A DNA stretch of 64,000 bases from Candidatus Nitrotoga sp. MKT (GTDB taxonomy: Bacteria > Pseudomonadota > Gammaproteobacteria > Burkholderiales > Gallionellaceae), in contig QFXH01000001.1 of the NCBI GenBank assembly GCA_003402345.1, positions 310,001 through 374,000 of the forward strand. Direction: 5' to 3'. Within the stretch, counting starts at the first letter, position 1; each line of letters starts with the position of its first letter. A program made the translations under genes and the position numbers. This document shows, in pieces, positions 28,053 to 39,279 of this stretch. The notes under the pieces are model-generated. The model was not told where the DNA came from. It was given only the letters and a program-made list of their open reading frames with translations, and did no database searches.

Positions 28053-28781
28053 TCAGGGAGCTATAAGGCCCATCGAAAGAGCGCGGGCAATCGCATGTTG
28101 ACGGTTGGATGCTCCCATTTTGTTACCTGCATTTTGCAGGTGAAAAGTTACGGTACGTTCCGTAATTTGAAGTATGTCAGCTATCTCACCTCCAGTTTTT
28201 CCTTCAGCCGCCCACAGAAGACACTCTTTTTCCCGAAGCGTAAGCTCCATTTTTGTCAACAGAAGCGGCCCCTTACTCAGTACAATGCGCTGAATCGCCT
28301 CATGTAAATAACATGCCAGTAATTGAGACTTCCCTATAATGGAAAGGATGTCCTGTTGAGCTCTATAGGAATCTTGAGAAGAAGCAAGACTCAACATCGC
28401 GGCTTCACCATGTCCACCGTGGACAGCAAAGCTTGCGCCACACAACAAACCAAACTCTCTTGACTCGTTTCTCATTTTAGCTTCTTTGCTACCCTTAAAC
28501 ACGCGACTATCCCAAATAACGGGAATAGTCTGCCTTTTAGTTATACAGTGATAATAGGTAGGATCAATCTTTTGATAATTATGTTCAACGTAACGAGCAC
28601 GCCATTCCTTAGGATATCCATTCAGAATGAATTGATAAGGTCGAGTAAGAGAGGTGTTTACCTGCACTCCATAAATGAAATGGTCAAAGCCTAACTGGCC
28701 GGCGATGCTGGCAGTCGTAGCATGCAAGGCTTCGACTGTGCCACAACTTAGCAATGATTCAAACAAATCCAAATCAGACAT
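28053..28781 (-). CDS. LuxR family AHL-responsive transcriptional regulator
   Basis: 242 residues. The autoinducer-binding domain (about 1-165) keeps the TraR/LuxR set W60, Y64, D73, P74 and W90. The C-terminal HTH_LuxR domain (about 175-240) reads LTLREKECLLWAAEGKTGGEIADIL...TVTFHLQNAGNKMGASNR. RBS GAGGAGAAAA lies before the ATG. It sits upstream of luxI on the same strand with its own promoter region (28782-28917). It most likely binds the AHL made by the neighbouring synthase and acts at the lux box before luxI. Confidence 0.94.
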   Translation of the reverse strand: MSDLDLFESLLSCGTVEALHATTASIAGQLGFDHFIYGVQVNTSLTRPYQFILNGYPKEWRARYVEHNYQKIDPTYYHCITKRQTIPVIWDSRVFKGSKEAKMRNESREFGLLCGASFAVHGGHGEAAMLSLASSQDSYRAQQDILSIIGKSQLLACYLHEAIQRIVLSKGPLLLTKMELTLREKECLLWAAEGKTGGEIADILQITERTVTFHLQNAGNKMGASNRQHAIARALSMGLIAP

Positions 28782-28917
28782 GGCTTTTCTCCTCGCTCAT
28801 ATTTCGTGGGTGCAGATTTTTTACTAATTTAATCCGCCAGTACAGCATATCACCATTAAACATAGTTGCAATTCAATATCTTATACAAAATTATCACTAT
28901 ACCCTAATAAAACGCAA

Positions 28918-29967
28918 CTAAACAAACGGTAATTCTGCGGTGCCTGAGCCTATAGTTGCAATTTCATGCAGCGCCTTCATGAATCCTGCTTGCTCATGCA
29001 ATTGCACCAACGTATCTGGATGACAGCGGCCACGCATCTGCACGAGGCGCGCTTTGCTGGCCGCTGGCATGTCCCACTTTAATCCAACTAACAATTCATC
29101 TGCCAAGGACGGTTGGTTACATACCAGCACCATATCACAACCAGCCTGCAACGCAGCTTCCGCACGTTGCAGGATGCCACCCGCTACCGTGGCACCTTCC
29201 ATGCTAAGGTCGTCACTAAAGATACATCCATTGAAACCGAGTTCACCGCGCAGAATATCTTTTAACCATATTTTTGAAAAACCTGCTGGATGTTTGTCCA
29301 CCTTTGGGTAAATCACGTGCGCAGGCATAACTGCAGTCAGACCATAATTAACCATCTGACGAAACGGAATCAGGTCACAAAACTCAATATCGGTATAGCT
29401 GCGTTCATCTATCGGAATTGCCAGGTGTGAATCGGCGTGTACGTAGCCGTGCCCAGGAAAATGCTTGCCCACAGTAGGCATCCCACCCTGTTTGAGCCCC
29501 AACAACAAGCTATGCGCCAGTTCGGCTATGGCCTGTGGCTCAGAATGAAAGGCACGGTCACCAATCACTTTGCTGATGCCGAAATCTATGTCTAGTACCG
29601 GGGTAAAGCTGAAATCCACGCCGCAAGCACGCAATTCTGCGGCCAGCACGTAGCCTACCTGCTGCGCCAGATGCTTGGCGCGGCGCGGGTTTTCATCCCA
29701 AATATTGCCCAGCTCGCGCATCGCCGGGATGCGCGTGAAACCATCGGTAAAACGCTGTACCCGTCCCCCCTCATGATCCACAGCGATCAATAACGGCGGA
29801 GTACGTAGGGCATGAATGCTAGCTGTCAATTGGGCAAGCTGGCGGGGAGATTCATAATTACGCGCAAACAGAATCACGCCCCCCACTAACTCATGACGTA
29901 AACGGGCTTCATCCTCCGCAGTAAGGGCAGTTCCTGCAATATCTAGCATGCATGGGCCGATTCCCAT
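28918..29967 (-). CDS. nagZ: Beta-N-acetylhexosaminidase NagZ
   Basis: 349 residues, glycoside hydrolase family 3, cytoplasmic. [26 protein letters not shown] (catalytic His loop) and [11 protein letters not shown] (nucleophile Asp) are all present. It removes GlcNAc from anhydromuropeptides in peptidoglycan recycling. A good GGAG RBS lies 7 nt before ATG 29967. It is the last gene of the lepA-to-nagZ series, 66 nt after acpS. Confidence 0.95.
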   Translation of the reverse strand: MGIGPCMLDIAGTALTAEDEARLRHELVGGVILFARNYESPRQLAQLTASIHALRTPPLLIAVDHEGGRVQRFTDGFTRIPAMRELGNIWDENPRRAKHLAQQVGYVLAAELRACGVDFSFTPVLDIDFGISKVIGDRAFHSEPQAIAELAHSLLLGLKQGGMPTVGKHFPGHGYVHADSHLAIPIDERSYTDIEFCDLIPFRQMVNYGLTAVMPAHVIYPKVDKHPAGFSKIWLKDILRGELGFNGCIFSDDLSMEGATVAGGILQRAEAALQAGCDMVLVCNQPSLADELLVGLKWDMPAASKARLVQMRGRCHPDTLVQLHEQAGFMKALHEIATIGSGTAELPFV

Positions 29968-30033
29968 TCAGTTTCTCCTAATGATCTTCACTTATTTCAT
30001 GACATCAGGGTATTTGTCTTCACAATTGAATCT

Positions 30034-30417
30034 TTAATCAGCTTTTTCCAAAATGACGAATGCCACGGCGACATCATGGTCATCACTAATGCTTAGATGG
30101 TGGTGTGTTAACCCTAATTGCACTAGGTGCGCAGCTAATTCCGCATCAAATTCAAAAGTGGGTTTGCCAAACACATCATGTGTCACGCTAATTTTCTGCA
30201 AGCTTACGGGATAGCGCAGGCCGCTTCCTATCGCCTTTGCCAGTGCTTCCTTGGCGGCAAAGCGTTTCATCAACAGGCGCACGGGATAGGTATGGACTCG
30301 GTACTCCGTTACTTCTTGCTGGCTCAAAATACGCTGGGCGAAACGCTCGCCATAATTAGCATGCACTGCCTCAATGCGTGCATAAGCGACAATGTCAGTA
30401 CCGATACCCAAAATCAT
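30034..30417 (-). CDS. acpS: Holo-[acyl-carrier-protein] synthase
   Basis: 127 residues. The Mg-binding D8 in GIGTDIV and the Glu in FAAKEALAKAIG are present. It transfers 4'-phosphopantetheine from CoA to ACP. The size is normal. It lies 21 nt after the pdxJ stop, in the classic pdxJ-acpS pair. Confidence 0.95.
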   Translation of the reverse strand: MILGIGTDIVAYARIEAVHANYGERFAQRILSQQEVTEYRVHTYPVRLLMKRFAAKEALAKAIGSGLRYPVSLQKISVTHDVFGKPTFEFDAELAAHLVQLGLTHHHLSISDDHDVAVAFVILEKAD

Positions 30418-30438
30418 GGTAGCTGAGCTCCAATACTT

Positions 30439-31164
30439 TTATGGATAAATGCCAATTAGCAGCGCTTTCATTTTTTTCACAGCTTGCTCCAGGCCAATAA
30501 AAAGCGCCTCGGCGATTATGGCATGACCGATATTGAGTTCACAGATATTGGGAATAGCAACGATAGGCTGTACGTTGTGATAGTTTAGGCCGTGTCCGGC
30601 ATTCACTTGCAAACCGAGCGCATGGGCATGCACCACTGTGCGCTGAATGCGCGCTAATTCTTGCGTCTGATGCGGCACACTGGCCGCATCAGCATATTTT
30701 CCCGTATGTATTTCTACTACCGGAGCGCCTGCAGACCGCGCCGCATCCATTTGTTTTTCATCCGCATCCACAAACAATGACACACGTATGCCCGCCGCCG
30801 CACAGCATTCACAGGCGTGCTTCACACTATCAAAATTCCCCACCACATCCAACCCTCCCTCGGTGGTCAATTCTTCGCGCCGTTCCGGCACGAAGCACAC
30901 ATCGTGCGGCTTAATGCGCAAAGCAATGGCCAACATTTCGTCGGTAATGGCGCTTTCAAGATTCATGCGCGTTTGCAACATATCGCGCAGAATTTCCACG
31001 TCCCGATCCTGGATGTGGCGGCGGTCTTCGCGTAAATGCAGTGTAATAACGTCCGCACCGGCCGCCTCACCGATTAACGCTGCCTGAATCACATTGGGGT
31101 AACGCGTACCCCGAACTTGCCGCAATGTGGCAACGTGGTCAATATTAAGTCCAAGTTTGATCAT
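30439..31164 (-). CDS. pdxJ: Pyridoxine 5'-phosphate synthase PdxJ
   Basis: 241 residues. The TIM barrel begins [13 protein letters not shown], and [24 protein letters not shown] and [11 protein letters not shown] are family signatures. It condenses 1-deoxyxylulose 5-phosphate with 3-amino-2-oxopropyl phosphate in vitamin B6 synthesis. The start overlaps the recO stop by 4 nt (31161-31164). Confidence 0.96.
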   Translation of the reverse strand: MIKLGLNIDHVATLRQVRGTRYPNVIQAALIGEAAGADVITLHLREDRRHIQDRDVEILRDMLQTRMNLESAITDEMLAIALRIKPHDVCFVPERREELTTEGGLDVVGNFDSVKHACECCAAAGIRVSLFVDADEKQMDAARSAGAPVVEIHTGKYADAASVPHQTQELARIQRTVVHAHALGLQVNAGHGLNYHNVQPIVAIPNICELNIGHAIIAEALFIGLEQAVKKMKALLIGIYP

Positions 31165-31904
31165 ATTTTTTGTAAATCCCTTATCAATTCGCGCGTATGC
31201 AATGTTTTGCCCGCAAGATAGTGGTTTAGTAACATGCGCATCAACTGCTTGCTCTGCTGCGCGCTAACTGCATCGCGGTAATCATCAGCAGCCATATCTT
31301 GCAAGGTTTTGCCCAACATCAACAAGCCTTCTGATACTCCTGATATGTCTGAGCCATTGGGTGTAACACGCACTGCACCCCGTTCAAGCACGTAACGATA
31401 GGGCACGACAGAATTAATCGGCTCACCGCTGTCCGCTTCCTGTAGCAATAAAAGCGCATAACCCAACTCTTGCAGCAAATGTTTTTCAAAACTACGCAAA
31501 ATGGCAGCATAGTCCGCTTCATTTGCTAACCGTTGTAGGGTGTGCTGGTAATAATCGAACAGTTGCTCGTGCGGATCATCACGCACCATCAGGTTAAGCA
31601 GCAATTCATTCAAATAGAAACCACACAGCAATGCCGTTCCCTGTAATTGCGGCTGCCCACCCCGCCACTCGGCACGATGCAAGGTGCGCAATTCATGTTT
31701 GCCGAACCAGCTTAATAGCAATGGTTGGAAACCCATTAATAAACCACGCAATGCCGATCTTGGACGCCGTGCACCGCGCGCCACCAATGCTACGCGACCG
31801 TGCTGCCGACTGAGCACTTCCAGCACCAGGCTGGTTTCACGATATGGATAACTGTGTAAGACAAAAGCGGGTTCGTCTTCTAATCTGTGTTTGTGCGACT
31901 GCAA
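31161..31904 (-). CDS. recO: DNA repair protein RecO
   Basis: 247 residues: an N-terminal OB fold ([34 protein letters not shown]) and a helical C-terminal domain with [20 protein letters not shown]. It loads RecA with RecR in RecF-pathway repair. The start is a TTG at 31904, supported by a strong GGGAGGA RBS just upstream and no nearby ATG. 143 nt separate it from era, a larger gap than elsewhere in the operon, so it may have an extra promoter. Confidence 0.92.
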   Translation of the reverse strand: MQSHKHRLEDEPAFVLHSYPYRETSLVLEVLSRQHGRVALVARGARRPRSALRGLLMGFQPLLLSWFGKHELRTLHRAEWRGGQPQLQGTALLCGFYLNELLLNLMVRDDPHEQLFDYYQHTLQRLANEADYAAILRSFEKHLLQELGYALLLLQEADSGEPINSVVPYRYVLERGAVRVTPNGSDISGVSEGLLMLGKTLQDMAADDYRDAVSAQQSKQLMRMLLNHYLAGKTLHTRELIRDLQKI

Positions 31905-32047
31905 TCTAGTCCTCCCAGCTTCTCCTTGTCACCGAGGAACAAACGAGGGAAGCAAAGCCGACCACTGAGCTATAGAAGGGTCGCTGCGTAGCAATGGAAG
32001 CGAATCCCTTGCTGGTGAAAAAAAACAAGGAGGGCTTAAGGTTAAAA

Positions 32048-32938
32048 TTATTCATAACCCAAACTTTTCAACACCTGTGCATTGTCTGCCCAACCACTTC
32101 GCACTTTAATCCACACTTCGAGATAGACTTTTCCATCGAATAGTGCCTCCATATCTAACCGCGCTTGGGTGGCAATTTCTTTAAGCTTCTCACCATTTTT
32201 ACCGATCAGCATTACCTTATGCGCATCCTTATCTACAAGAACCGCAGCGTGGATACGACGCAACTTTCCTTCTATTTTGAACTGTTCAATCACGACACTT
32301 ACTGAATAGGGTAGCTCTTCACCGGTAAAGCGAAAGATTTTTTCACGTACCAATTCGGCCGCGAGAAAGCGTTCATTACGATCGGTGATTTCATCTTCAG
32401 GATAAATTTTTTCACCCTCGAGCAGATAGGGTCGAACCGCATTTAACAAGGTGTCGAGCTGCTTATTCTGTTTTGCGCTCACTGGCACGATAGCAGTGAA
32501 TTCACGCTCCCTGGCTATCTCCTGAATAAAGGGCAGTAATTCTGATTTATTCTCCATGTTGTCTACCTTGTTGATAACAAGCAGCACTGGCATATTTTTT
32601 GGTAGCAAATTCATTACTTGGCGATCACGCTCGTCAAAATTCCGAGCTTCAATCACGAACAACACCACATTCACGTTACGCAAGCTACTCGTCACCACAC
32701 GATTCAAACCGCGATTCAGGGTATTAAGATGTTTCGTCTGAAATCCCGGGGTATCTACAAATACAAATTGCGTGTGCTCTTCAGTCAATATTCCGGTAAT
32801 ACGGTGGCGTGTGGTCTGTGCCTTGCGTGAAGTAATGCTAATTTTTTGGCCGACCAGATGATTAAGTAAAGTGGATTTACCCACATTCGGACGGCCGACA
32901 ATGGCAATAAAGCCGCTGTGGAAATTGCTTGCATTCAT
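32048..32938 (-). CDS. era: GTPase Era
   Basis: 296 residues. The GTPase domain has GRPNVGKST (G1), DTPGF (G3) and NKVD (G4), followed by a C-terminal KH domain with the IGKNGEKLK GxxG loop that binds the 3' end of 16S rRNA. It acts in 30S subunit maturation. The start overlaps the rnc stop (ATGA, 32935-32938), the common rnc-era coupling. Confidence 0.96.
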   Translation of the reverse strand: MNASNFHSGFIAIVGRPNVGKSTLLNHLVGQKISITSRKAQTTRHRITGILTEEHTQFVFVDTPGFQTKHLNTLNRGLNRVVTSSLRNVNVVLFVIEARNFDERDRQVMNLLPKNMPVLLVINKVDNMENKSELLPFIQEIAREREFTAIVPVSAKQNKQLDTLLNAVRPYLLEGEKIYPEDEITDRNERFLAAELVREKIFRFTGEELPYSVSVVIEQFKIEGKLRRIHAAVLVDKDAHKVMLIGKNGEKLKEIATQARLDMEALFDGKVYLEVWIKVRSGWADNAQVLKSLGYE

Positions 32939-33609
32939 GACTGGCTTTCGATTTTTCGGTAAGCGGCTTCTGCTGCTACCTGCTCTGCGGTGCGGCGGCT
33001 GCTGCCCTCACCACACGTGAATAGTTTCAATTGTTCGATTTGGCATTCAACTTTAAATAGCTGTGCGTGTGCTTCGCCCTGAGTAGCAATCACAGTATAT
33101 TTGGGTAATGCCAGACGCTTGCCTTGCAAATATTCCTGCAACAAGGTTTTGAAATCTTTACCCAACGTCTGCGCGTCTGCTTGCGCGATAAAGGGCACAT
33201 ACAGCCGGAGCACAACTTGCTCTGCGGCTGCAAAACCAGCATCCAAAAATACTGCGCCAAACAATGCTTCCATTGTATCGGCAAGGATAGACGGGCGACG
33301 AAAACCGGCACTTTTACGCTCACCTTCGCCCAACAATAATAATTCGCCCAAATGTAATTGTTGCGCTAAAACAACCAAAGTTTGCTGGTTAACCAGATTA
33401 GAACGCAGACGGGACAAATCACCTTCCGGCAAACCGGGATAAATATCATATAGATGTTTGGCAATGACACAATTGAGTACGCTATCACCCAAAAATTCCA
33501 AACGTTCGTTGTGGGCCGGACTATAACTGCGATGCGTCAAAGCACGCTGCAATAATTGCGGTTGCGTAAAAACGTGACCAATCCGATTGCACAGCACATC
33601 ACGATTCAT
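32935..33609 (-). CDS. rnc: Ribonuclease III
   Basis: 224 residues. The RNase III signature [13 protein letters not shown] (metal-binding Glu/Asp) and [15 protein letters not shown] are present, with a C-terminal dsRNA-binding domain (about 155-222). It cleaves double-stranded RNA, including rRNA precursors. It starts 3 nt after the DUF4845 stop and overlaps era. Confidence 0.96.
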   Translation of the reverse strand: MNRDVLCNRIGHVFTQPQLLQRALTHRSYSPAHNERLEFLGDSVLNCVIAKHLYDIYPGLPEGDLSRLRSNLVNQQTLVVLAQQLHLGELLLLGEGERKSAGFRRPSILADTMEALFGAVFLDAGFAAAEQVVLRLYVPFIAQADAQTLGKDFKTLLQEYLQGKRLALPKYTVIATQGEAHAQLFKVECQIEQLKLFTCGEGSSRRTAEQVAAEAAYRKIESQS

Positions 33610-33612
33610 CGG

Positions 33613-33987
33613 CTATTTCTTAAAACTACTTGGATTAAATTCGAGTAACAGGCTAGCATTGCCGACTAGTGGTATTTTTACTTGATAGCTAATGCTCAGT
33701 GATAAACCACGCGCATCCTTGACTATCTCAATATCATTTGCAGTGACAACATTGATGTTGTTCATCATGGCGCGTTTACTGAACGACTCGCGAATATCCT
33801 TAGATTGAACCCCTTGCATTTCGGGATCATTTGCAATGGTGGAAAGAATGCTTCTAATTTCGGCATCTTGAACATACGCCGGAATAACCTTCATGCCGCC
33901 AATCGCCGCTAGTATCAATAGGACTGACCAGACCAAAAGACCAGACAAGCTTACGCCACGCTGCCTGTTTGCTATTGTTTTAATCAT
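33613..33987 (-). CDS. DUF4845 family membrane protein
   Basis: 124 residues with one N-terminal transmembrane helix after a basic start, with a pilin-like RGVSLSGLLVWSVLLILAAIG. A small periplasmic domain follows. DUF4845 proteins occur between lepB and rnc in many betaproteobacteria; the function is unknown. Its position, 21 nt after lepB and 3 nt before rnc, confirms the assignment. Confidence 0.85.
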   Translation of the reverse strand: MIKTIANRQRGVSLSGLLVWSVLLILAAIGGMKVIPAYVQDAEIRSILSTIANDPEMQGVQSKDIRESFSKRAMMNNINVVTANDIEIVKDARGLSLSISYQVKIPLVGNASLLLEFNPSSFKK

Positions 33988-34008
33988 GCTCCTCCTTCGT
34001 TTGCAACT

Positions 34009-34812
34009 TCAATCAATAGACAAGCCTATACGTTTCAAATCACTAAAATTCATCCAGATCATAAACGCCTTACCAACTATCATGTTATCCGGCACGAAAC
34101 CCCAATAACGACTATCCCGGCTGTTATCGCGATTATCACCCAGCATAAAGTAATGTCCCGCCGGCACTGTACAGCGCACCTCTTTTTCACTGTAGGCACA
34201 ATTCTCCCGATGTGGAAATTCTGCCACCGCACCAAGGTGTATATTGGGCACTTCTGGATTTACCAGCATTGCATGGATATGCCCAGTCAAATTTTCTTTA
34301 TAACGCTCGGTATGCACGAAGTTTAGAGCAGTTTCCACATAGTTGTAGTCTCCGTCCGGCTGCTGTTCTTGCATCACATCATTTACAAATACTTTCTTAT
34401 TGCGATATGTAATTTGGTCGCCAGGCAATCCAACCACCCGCTTAATATAATCTAGCGATGGATTTTCCGGATAGTGGAATACCATCACATCGCCTCGGCT
34501 AGGGGAGTTTATTTCTACCAGTTTCTTGCTGATGATGGGCAAACGAATGCCATAAGTAAACTTGTTAACCAAGATAAAATCGCCTACCTGTAAAGTAGGA
34601 ATCATCGACCCAGACGGTATTTTGAACGGCTCAACCAGAAATGAACGCAGCAAAAATACCACCAAGATAACAGGAAAGAAACTCTTGGAATATTCCACCC
34701 ACCAAGGTTCTTTTGTGGACGCTATGCGTTTCGATTGCAACACAAAGCGATCCAGTAACCATACGCTACCGGTGATCAGCAACAATACAAACATGATTAA
34801 AGCAAAGTCCAT
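34009..34812 (-). CDS. lepB: Signal peptidase I
   Basis: 267 residues. Two N-terminal membrane segments are followed by the catalytic S69 in PSGSMIPTL and the general-base Lys in DYIKRVVGLPGD. GDNRDNSRDSRYWGFV closes the active site. It removes Sec and Tat signal peptides at the outer face of the inner membrane. It lies 19 nt after lepA, the classic lepA-lepB pair. Confidence 0.96.
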   Translation of the reverse strand: MDFALIMFVLLLITGSVWLLDRFVLQSKRIASTKEPWWVEYSKSFFPVILVVFLLRSFLVEPFKIPSGSMIPTLQVGDFILVNKFTYGIRLPIISKKLVEINSPSRGDVMVFHYPENPSLDYIKRVVGLPGDQITYRNKKVFVNDVMQEQQPDGDYNYVETALNFVHTERYKENLTGHIHAMLVNPEVPNIHLGAVAEFPHRENCAYSEKEVRCTVPAGHYFMLGDNRDNSRDSRYWGFVPDNMIVGKAFMIWMNFSDLKRIGLSID

Positions 34813-34831
34813 CTCGATTCCCGTCTTTACG

Positions 34832-36625
34832 TTATTTTTCGCCTACCTGCAAGATGGCCAAAAAAGCCTCCTGCGGAATTTCCACATTACCTACCTGCTT
34901 CATACGTTTTTTTCCGGCCTTCTGTTTTTCCAGCAATTTACGCTTGCGTGAAATATCGCCACCATAACATTTGGCTAATACATTTTTTCGTAAAGCTTTA
35001 ACATTCTCACGCGAGATTATGTTTGAACCAACAGCAGCCTGGATCGCCACATCGAACATCTGACGCGGAATCAACTCACGCATCTTAGCCGCCACTTCAC
35101 GGCCACGGAACTGGCTGTTGCTGCGGTGTAGGATAATCGCCAGCGCATCTACCTTTTCGCCATTGATCAGCATATCCACCTTAACCACGTCAGCCGGACG
35201 GTATTCCTTAAACTCGTAATCCATTGAAGCATAGCCGCGCGAAATCGATTTCAGCCTGTCAAAGAAATCAAGTACGATTTCTGCCATAGGTATCTCATAT
35301 ATCAGCAACACTTGCTTACCGTGATAACTCATGTCGAGCTGTACACCGCGCTTTTGCGTACACAACGTAATCACCGCACCAACGTATTCCTGCGGCATAT
35401 ACAAGTTGACTGTCACAATAGGTTCACGGATTTCCTCGATCTTGGACGGGTCTGGCATTTTGGATGGATTATCCACTACGAGCACCGTCCCGTCGCGCTG
35501 CACCACCTCGTAAATAACGGTAGGTGCAGTGGTAATCAAATCCATATCGAACTCGCGCTCCAGCCGTTCCTGCACAATTTCCATATGCAGTAATCCCAAA
35601 AATCCGCAACGAAAACCAAAACCCAATGCCTGTGATACTTCCGGTTCATACTGCAATGAAGCGTCATTAAGCTTGAGTTTTTCCAGTGAATCACGCAGCG
35701 ACTCATACTGATTAGATTCTACTGGGAATAATCCGGCAAATACTTGTGGCTGCACTTCCTTAAACCCTGGCAAGGCTGTAGGTGTAGGCCGGTTTGCCAG
35801 CGTAATGGTGTCACCAACCTTGGCCGCCTTCAGCTCCTTGATACCCGCAATGACAAAGCCGACCTGGCCGGCAGCCAATACTTCACGCGGTTGCGACTTT
35901 GGCGTAAATACACCGATGTGCTCAGTCAAATGCTGCGCGCCAGTAGCCATCAACAAAATTTTATCTTTGGGTTTTAAAGTGCCATTAAAAATCCGCACCA
36001 GCATTACTACGCCAACATAATTATCGAACCAGGCATCTATAATCAGCGCGCACAATGGCGCAGCTGGATCGCCTTTAGGTGCCGGGACTTTAGCGATTAA
36101 AGCTTCCAGCACGTCCTGCACACCCTCACCCGTCTTGGCTGAGCAGCGTGTCGCGTCATGCGCATCAATACCGATTACTTCCTCGATTTCTTCAATGGCG
36201 TTTTCCGGATTAGCAGACGGCAAGTCAATCTTATTCAACACCGGCACTACTTCCACCCCTAGATCAAGCGCGGTGTAGCAATTAGCAACTGTCTGCGCTT
36301 CCACTCCCTGAGATGCATCAACGACTAGCAGCGCGCCTTCGCAGGCAGATAATGAGCGTGATACTTCATAAGAAAAATCCACGTGTCCCGGCGTGTCAAT
36401 CAGGTTGAGATTGTATATCTGGCCATCACGGGCCTTGTATTGCAGCGCGGCTGTCTGAGCTTTAATGGTGATGCCGCGTTCACGTTCCAAGTCCATGGAA
36501 TCGAGCACTTGCGCTTCCATTTCGCGGTCAGAAAGCCCTCCGCATAACTGAATAATTCGATCGGCCAAAGTAGATTTGCCGTGATCAATATGGGCAATAA
36601 TGGAAAAATTACGGATGTGTTGCAT
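34832..36625 (-). CDS. lepA: Elongation factor 4 (LepA)
   Basis: 597 residues, normal length. The G domain has [29 protein letters not shown] and NKIDLPSA; the EF-G-like II, III and V domains are followed by the LepA-specific C-terminal domain with [24 protein letters not shown]-type sequence. It is a ribosome-binding GTPase affecting translation initiation and 30S assembly. First gene of the nine-gene minus-strand series; its promoter must lie in the region above 36626. Confidence 0.97.
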   Translation of the reverse strand: MQHIRNFSIIAHIDHGKSTLADRIIQLCGGLSDREMEAQVLDSMDLERERGITIKAQTAALQYKARDGQIYNLNLIDTPGHVDFSYEVSRSLSACEGALLVVDASQGVEAQTVANCYTALDLGVEVVPVLNKIDLPSANPENAIEEIEEVIGIDAHDATRCSAKTGEGVQDVLEALIAKVPAPKGDPAAPLCALIIDAWFDNYVGVVMLVRIFNGTLKPKDKILLMATGAQHLTEHIGVFTPKSQPREVLAAGQVGFVIAGIKELKAAKVGDTITLANRPTPTALPGFKEVQPQVFAGLFPVESNQYESLRDSLEKLKLNDASLQYEPEVSQALGFGFRCGFLGLLHMEIVQERLEREFDMDLITTAPTVIYEVVQRDGTVLVVDNPSKMPDPSKIEEIREPIVTVNLYMPQEYVGAVITLCTQKRGVQLDMSYHGKQVLLIYEIPMAEIVLDFFDRLKSISRGYASMDYEFKEYRPADVVKVDMLINGEKVDALAIILHRSNSQFRGREVAAKMRELIPRQMFDVAIQAAVGSNIISRENVKALRKNVLAKCYGGDISRKRKLLEKQKAGKKRMKQVGNVEIPQEAFLAILQVGEK

Positions 36626-37162
36626 TATTTTTACAATCTCGGATTATTTAATTTGATGTTCCATGTATCACAAAATACACATGTTTCTTAAGGTTGGTAG
36701 CTTTGGGGCTAATTTCACTAGCATGTTGCAATTATTTTTATCTTAACTTACACACGGGGCGGCAATTATACCTTGAAGACACACCATCCTGCGGAAAACG
36801 CTAGCTCTCGCTTTGGCATAACGATTCAGTTATTAAATAGCTTCAAGCGACATATTTACGCATGGATCTTAAAAGCAAAAAGCGACGTGTCTTAAGGTTG
36901 CCCTACAGCATCGTCATAGGATCGTGAACAATGGGTACACAATTTCTCCCACGTAACGCATCTGCACTTTCAACCCGATAGCCTGCTTCAGGTCTGAGTC
37001 CAACCGTTCTTCCTTATTTATTTAATTCAGTACTATAGCTGAGCAAGTCGAAGTTTGCCTGCGATATTCATCGCAATGTTTCATCTTGGTTTAAGTTATT
37101 TAATAGCGAGACTCATAGACATAATTTCAACCAAGCATTTTTATTGTAAATGACAAATTCCT

Positions 37163-37211
37163 CGCACCTGATTGGTGCGGCATACATTTTAAGATGCGTA
37201 CCGTTGGTGCA
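37163..37211 (+). promoter_or_regulatory. Pair of NtrC-type enhancer sites
   Basis: Site 1 (37163-37179) is CGCACC-N5-GGTGCG, a perfect inverted repeat matching the NtrC consensus TGCACC-N5-GGTGCA apart from the outermost bases. Site 2 (37195-37211) is TGC at one end and GGTGCA at the other, one strong half and one weak. Their centres are 32 bp apart, about three helical turns, and lie near -129 and -97 relative to the predicted sigma-54 start. This spacing mirrors the two strong NtrC sites of the enterobacterial glnA promoter. Confidence 0.82.
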
Positions 37212-37273
37212 TAAAAATCTTCTTCCATATCTTACATATTACGCAAGATATTGTTTATTTTTATAAATAATAG

Positions 37274-37288
37274 TGGCATTTAAATTGC
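37274..37288 (+). promoter_or_regulatory. Sigma-54 promoter of the porin gene
   Basis: TGGCAT-TTAAA-TTGC matches the -24/-12 consensus TGGCAC-N5-TTGC with one change and the exact GG-N10-GC spacing. Transcription should start near 37300, about 44 nt before the porin ATG. With the two upstream NtrC sites this predicts induction under nitrogen limitation. Confidence 0.85.
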
Positions 37289-37343
37289 TTATGGCTGATT
37301 GGGCGCTTCTTAAATTTTGCTCTCAATCTTAGAAAGAACTGTT

Positions 37344-38645
37344 ATGTACAAAACTAAATTATTCATTATCGCTTTAGGTACTTCATTCATACTTCCCGCA
37401 GCAGCGGCCAACGGATTTTCTTCACTATTTAAAGATAACGGCATTGAAGTTGGAGGTTGGATCAATGCGGGAATAACCTATAACGCGAATAATCCCACTG
37501 ATCGATTTAACGGCCCTGTTACTTTCGCTGATCGTTCCAAGGAGTTTCAATTAAATCAGCTTAATATATTTATACAGCGCGCCGTAGCGACAGAAGGTAA
37601 AGAATGGAATTTTGGGGGTAGATTCGATTTAATGTTTGGTACTGACGCTATTTTTGCCCAAGCATACGGTATCCCAGCGTTCGATGTAAATACCGGCCAA
37701 CCTTTGAAAAGAAATAGTTGGGATCTAAATTTATGCTGTTCTTCTAGCCGCTTCTACAATATGGCATTACCACAAGCTTATATGGAAGCCTATGTGCCAG
37801 TTGGAAACGGCCTAAATCTTAAAATCGGTCATTTTTACTCACCAACCGGTTATGAAACGGTTCCGGCACCTGACAACTTTTTTTATACACGTTCATACAC
37901 CTTTAGTAATGGTGAGCCATTTACTCATACCGGCTTGGTAGGCAACTACACAGTCAACAAAAATTGGGCGTTTATGGGCGGCGCAATCACTGGCAGCGCA
38001 ACTGGCGGTTGGGATGGTGGTTGGGATAAGGAATTAAGCAATTGGGGCGGCTTAGCCGGAGCCACGTGGACCAGCGATGACAAAAAAAGTTCAGCTAATC
38101 TAACCGGTTCTTACAGTCAGACCTCTAAACGAAGTAATGAGCCTTGGGGTTTTTACAGCCTTGTTTTGCAACACAAAATCACCCCGAAAACACTCCTAGT
38201 TTTACACCATACTAGCGGTTTTGCGGGCGGGGTTTTTGTGCCTGATGGCCATAAAGATATCACATGGCACGGCGTCGACATGCAATTACAGCATAACCTC
38301 AGGGAAGATTTGTCGGTGGGCATCCGTGGTGAATGGTTCCGTGATAAAGACGGCTTCCGTGTCTGCTCACCAGTCCGGGTAGCTCAAGCAACTAACAGTG
38401 TACACATTAGCTTTGCAGCTGACTTTTTGGCTACCTGCCAACCTGCCGATTATTATGGTGTCACCTTAGGCATGAATTGGAAACCAGCTAAACAGTTAGG
38501 GATTGATTCAGAAGCCATGCAAAAATTAAATATTCGTCCCAATATCCGCTACGACAGAGTGGATGGAATTGGTCAGGCGTATCGGCCTTTTGACAATAAA
38601 AAAGACCAATTATTAATTTCGGTCGATGCGACGATCCCATTCTGA
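37344..38645 (+). CDS. Outer-membrane beta-barrel porin (BBP2/OmpL-like)
   Basis: 433 residues from ATG 37344 (an in-frame TTG 27 nt earlier is less likely). The signal peptide is cut after LPAAAA. The mature protein alternates aromatic and polar residues in many strands and ends in the terminal phenylalanine of outer-membrane proteins (VDATIPF). VGGWINAGITYN, AYMEAYVPVGNGLNLKIGHFYSP and a C-terminal DQLLISVDATIPF fit the putative beta-barrel porin-2 family (PF07642). Four cysteines in predicted loops may pair. The NtrC/sigma-54 promoter suggests uptake of a nitrogen compound; the substrate is unknown. PII follows 129 nt downstream. Confidence 0.85.
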   Translation: MYKTKLFIIALGTSFILPAAAANGFSSLFKDNGIEVGGWINAGITYNANNPTDRFNGPVTFADRSKEFQLNQLNIFIQRAVATEGKEWNFGGRFDLMFGTDAIFAQAYGIPAFDVNTGQPLKRNSWDLNLCCSSSRFYNMALPQAYMEAYVPVGNGLNLKIGHFYSPTGYETVPAPDNFFYTRSYTFSNGEPFTHTGLVGNYTVNKNWAFMGGAITGSATGGWDGGWDKELSNWGGLAGATWTSDDKKSSANLTGSYSQTSKRSNEPWGFYSLVLQHKITPKTLLVLHHTSGFAGGVFVPDGHKDITWHGVDMQLQHNLREDLSVGIRGEWFRDKDGFRVCSPVRVAQATNSVHISFAADFLATCQPADYYGVTLGMNWKPAKQLGIDSEAMQKLNIRPNIRYDRVDGIGQAYRPFDNKKDQLLISVDATIPF

Positions 38646-38759
38646 TTAAGCAATTTTTGGATAAGCCGAACTCTGCCTTCCAGAATACACTCACAGTGAA
38701 ATAATGGTATTTATTTTTGAGAAAGCGTTATCAGGCTGTTTACGCTCTAATGCACCTGA

Positions 38760-39113
<354 letters not shown>

Positions 39114-39241
39114 TGGCATACATCAATCTGGACGCATCAAATTTCCGCATCACAATTGAATATTTACCCGAAAAAAGACCGGTTTTATTGTGTAGGATTA
39201 TGTAGGGGATAGCGTTGTGCAATTGCTACAACTACTGAAAA

Positions 39242-39265
39242 GCCCCGATTTCTCGGGGCAGCAAA
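39242..39265 (-). terminator. Intrinsic terminator after flgN
   Basis: GCCCCGA (39242-39248) pairs with TCGGGGC (39253-39259) around a 4-nt loop. On the minus strand the stem is followed by TTTT. It lies 21 nt after the flgN stop. Confidence 0.75.
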
Positions 39266-39279
39266 CGACATTAAGTTAA

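Larger units (their letters stand above)
36626..37343. other. Divergent intergenic region between lepA and the porin gene
   Basis: 718 nt with no gene. The left part must hold the lepA promoter (minus strand). An inverted repeat TGCGAT-ATTC-ATCGCA lies at 37060-37075. The right part holds two NtrC-like sites and a sigma-54 promoter serving the porin (separate entries). Confidence 0.6.
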
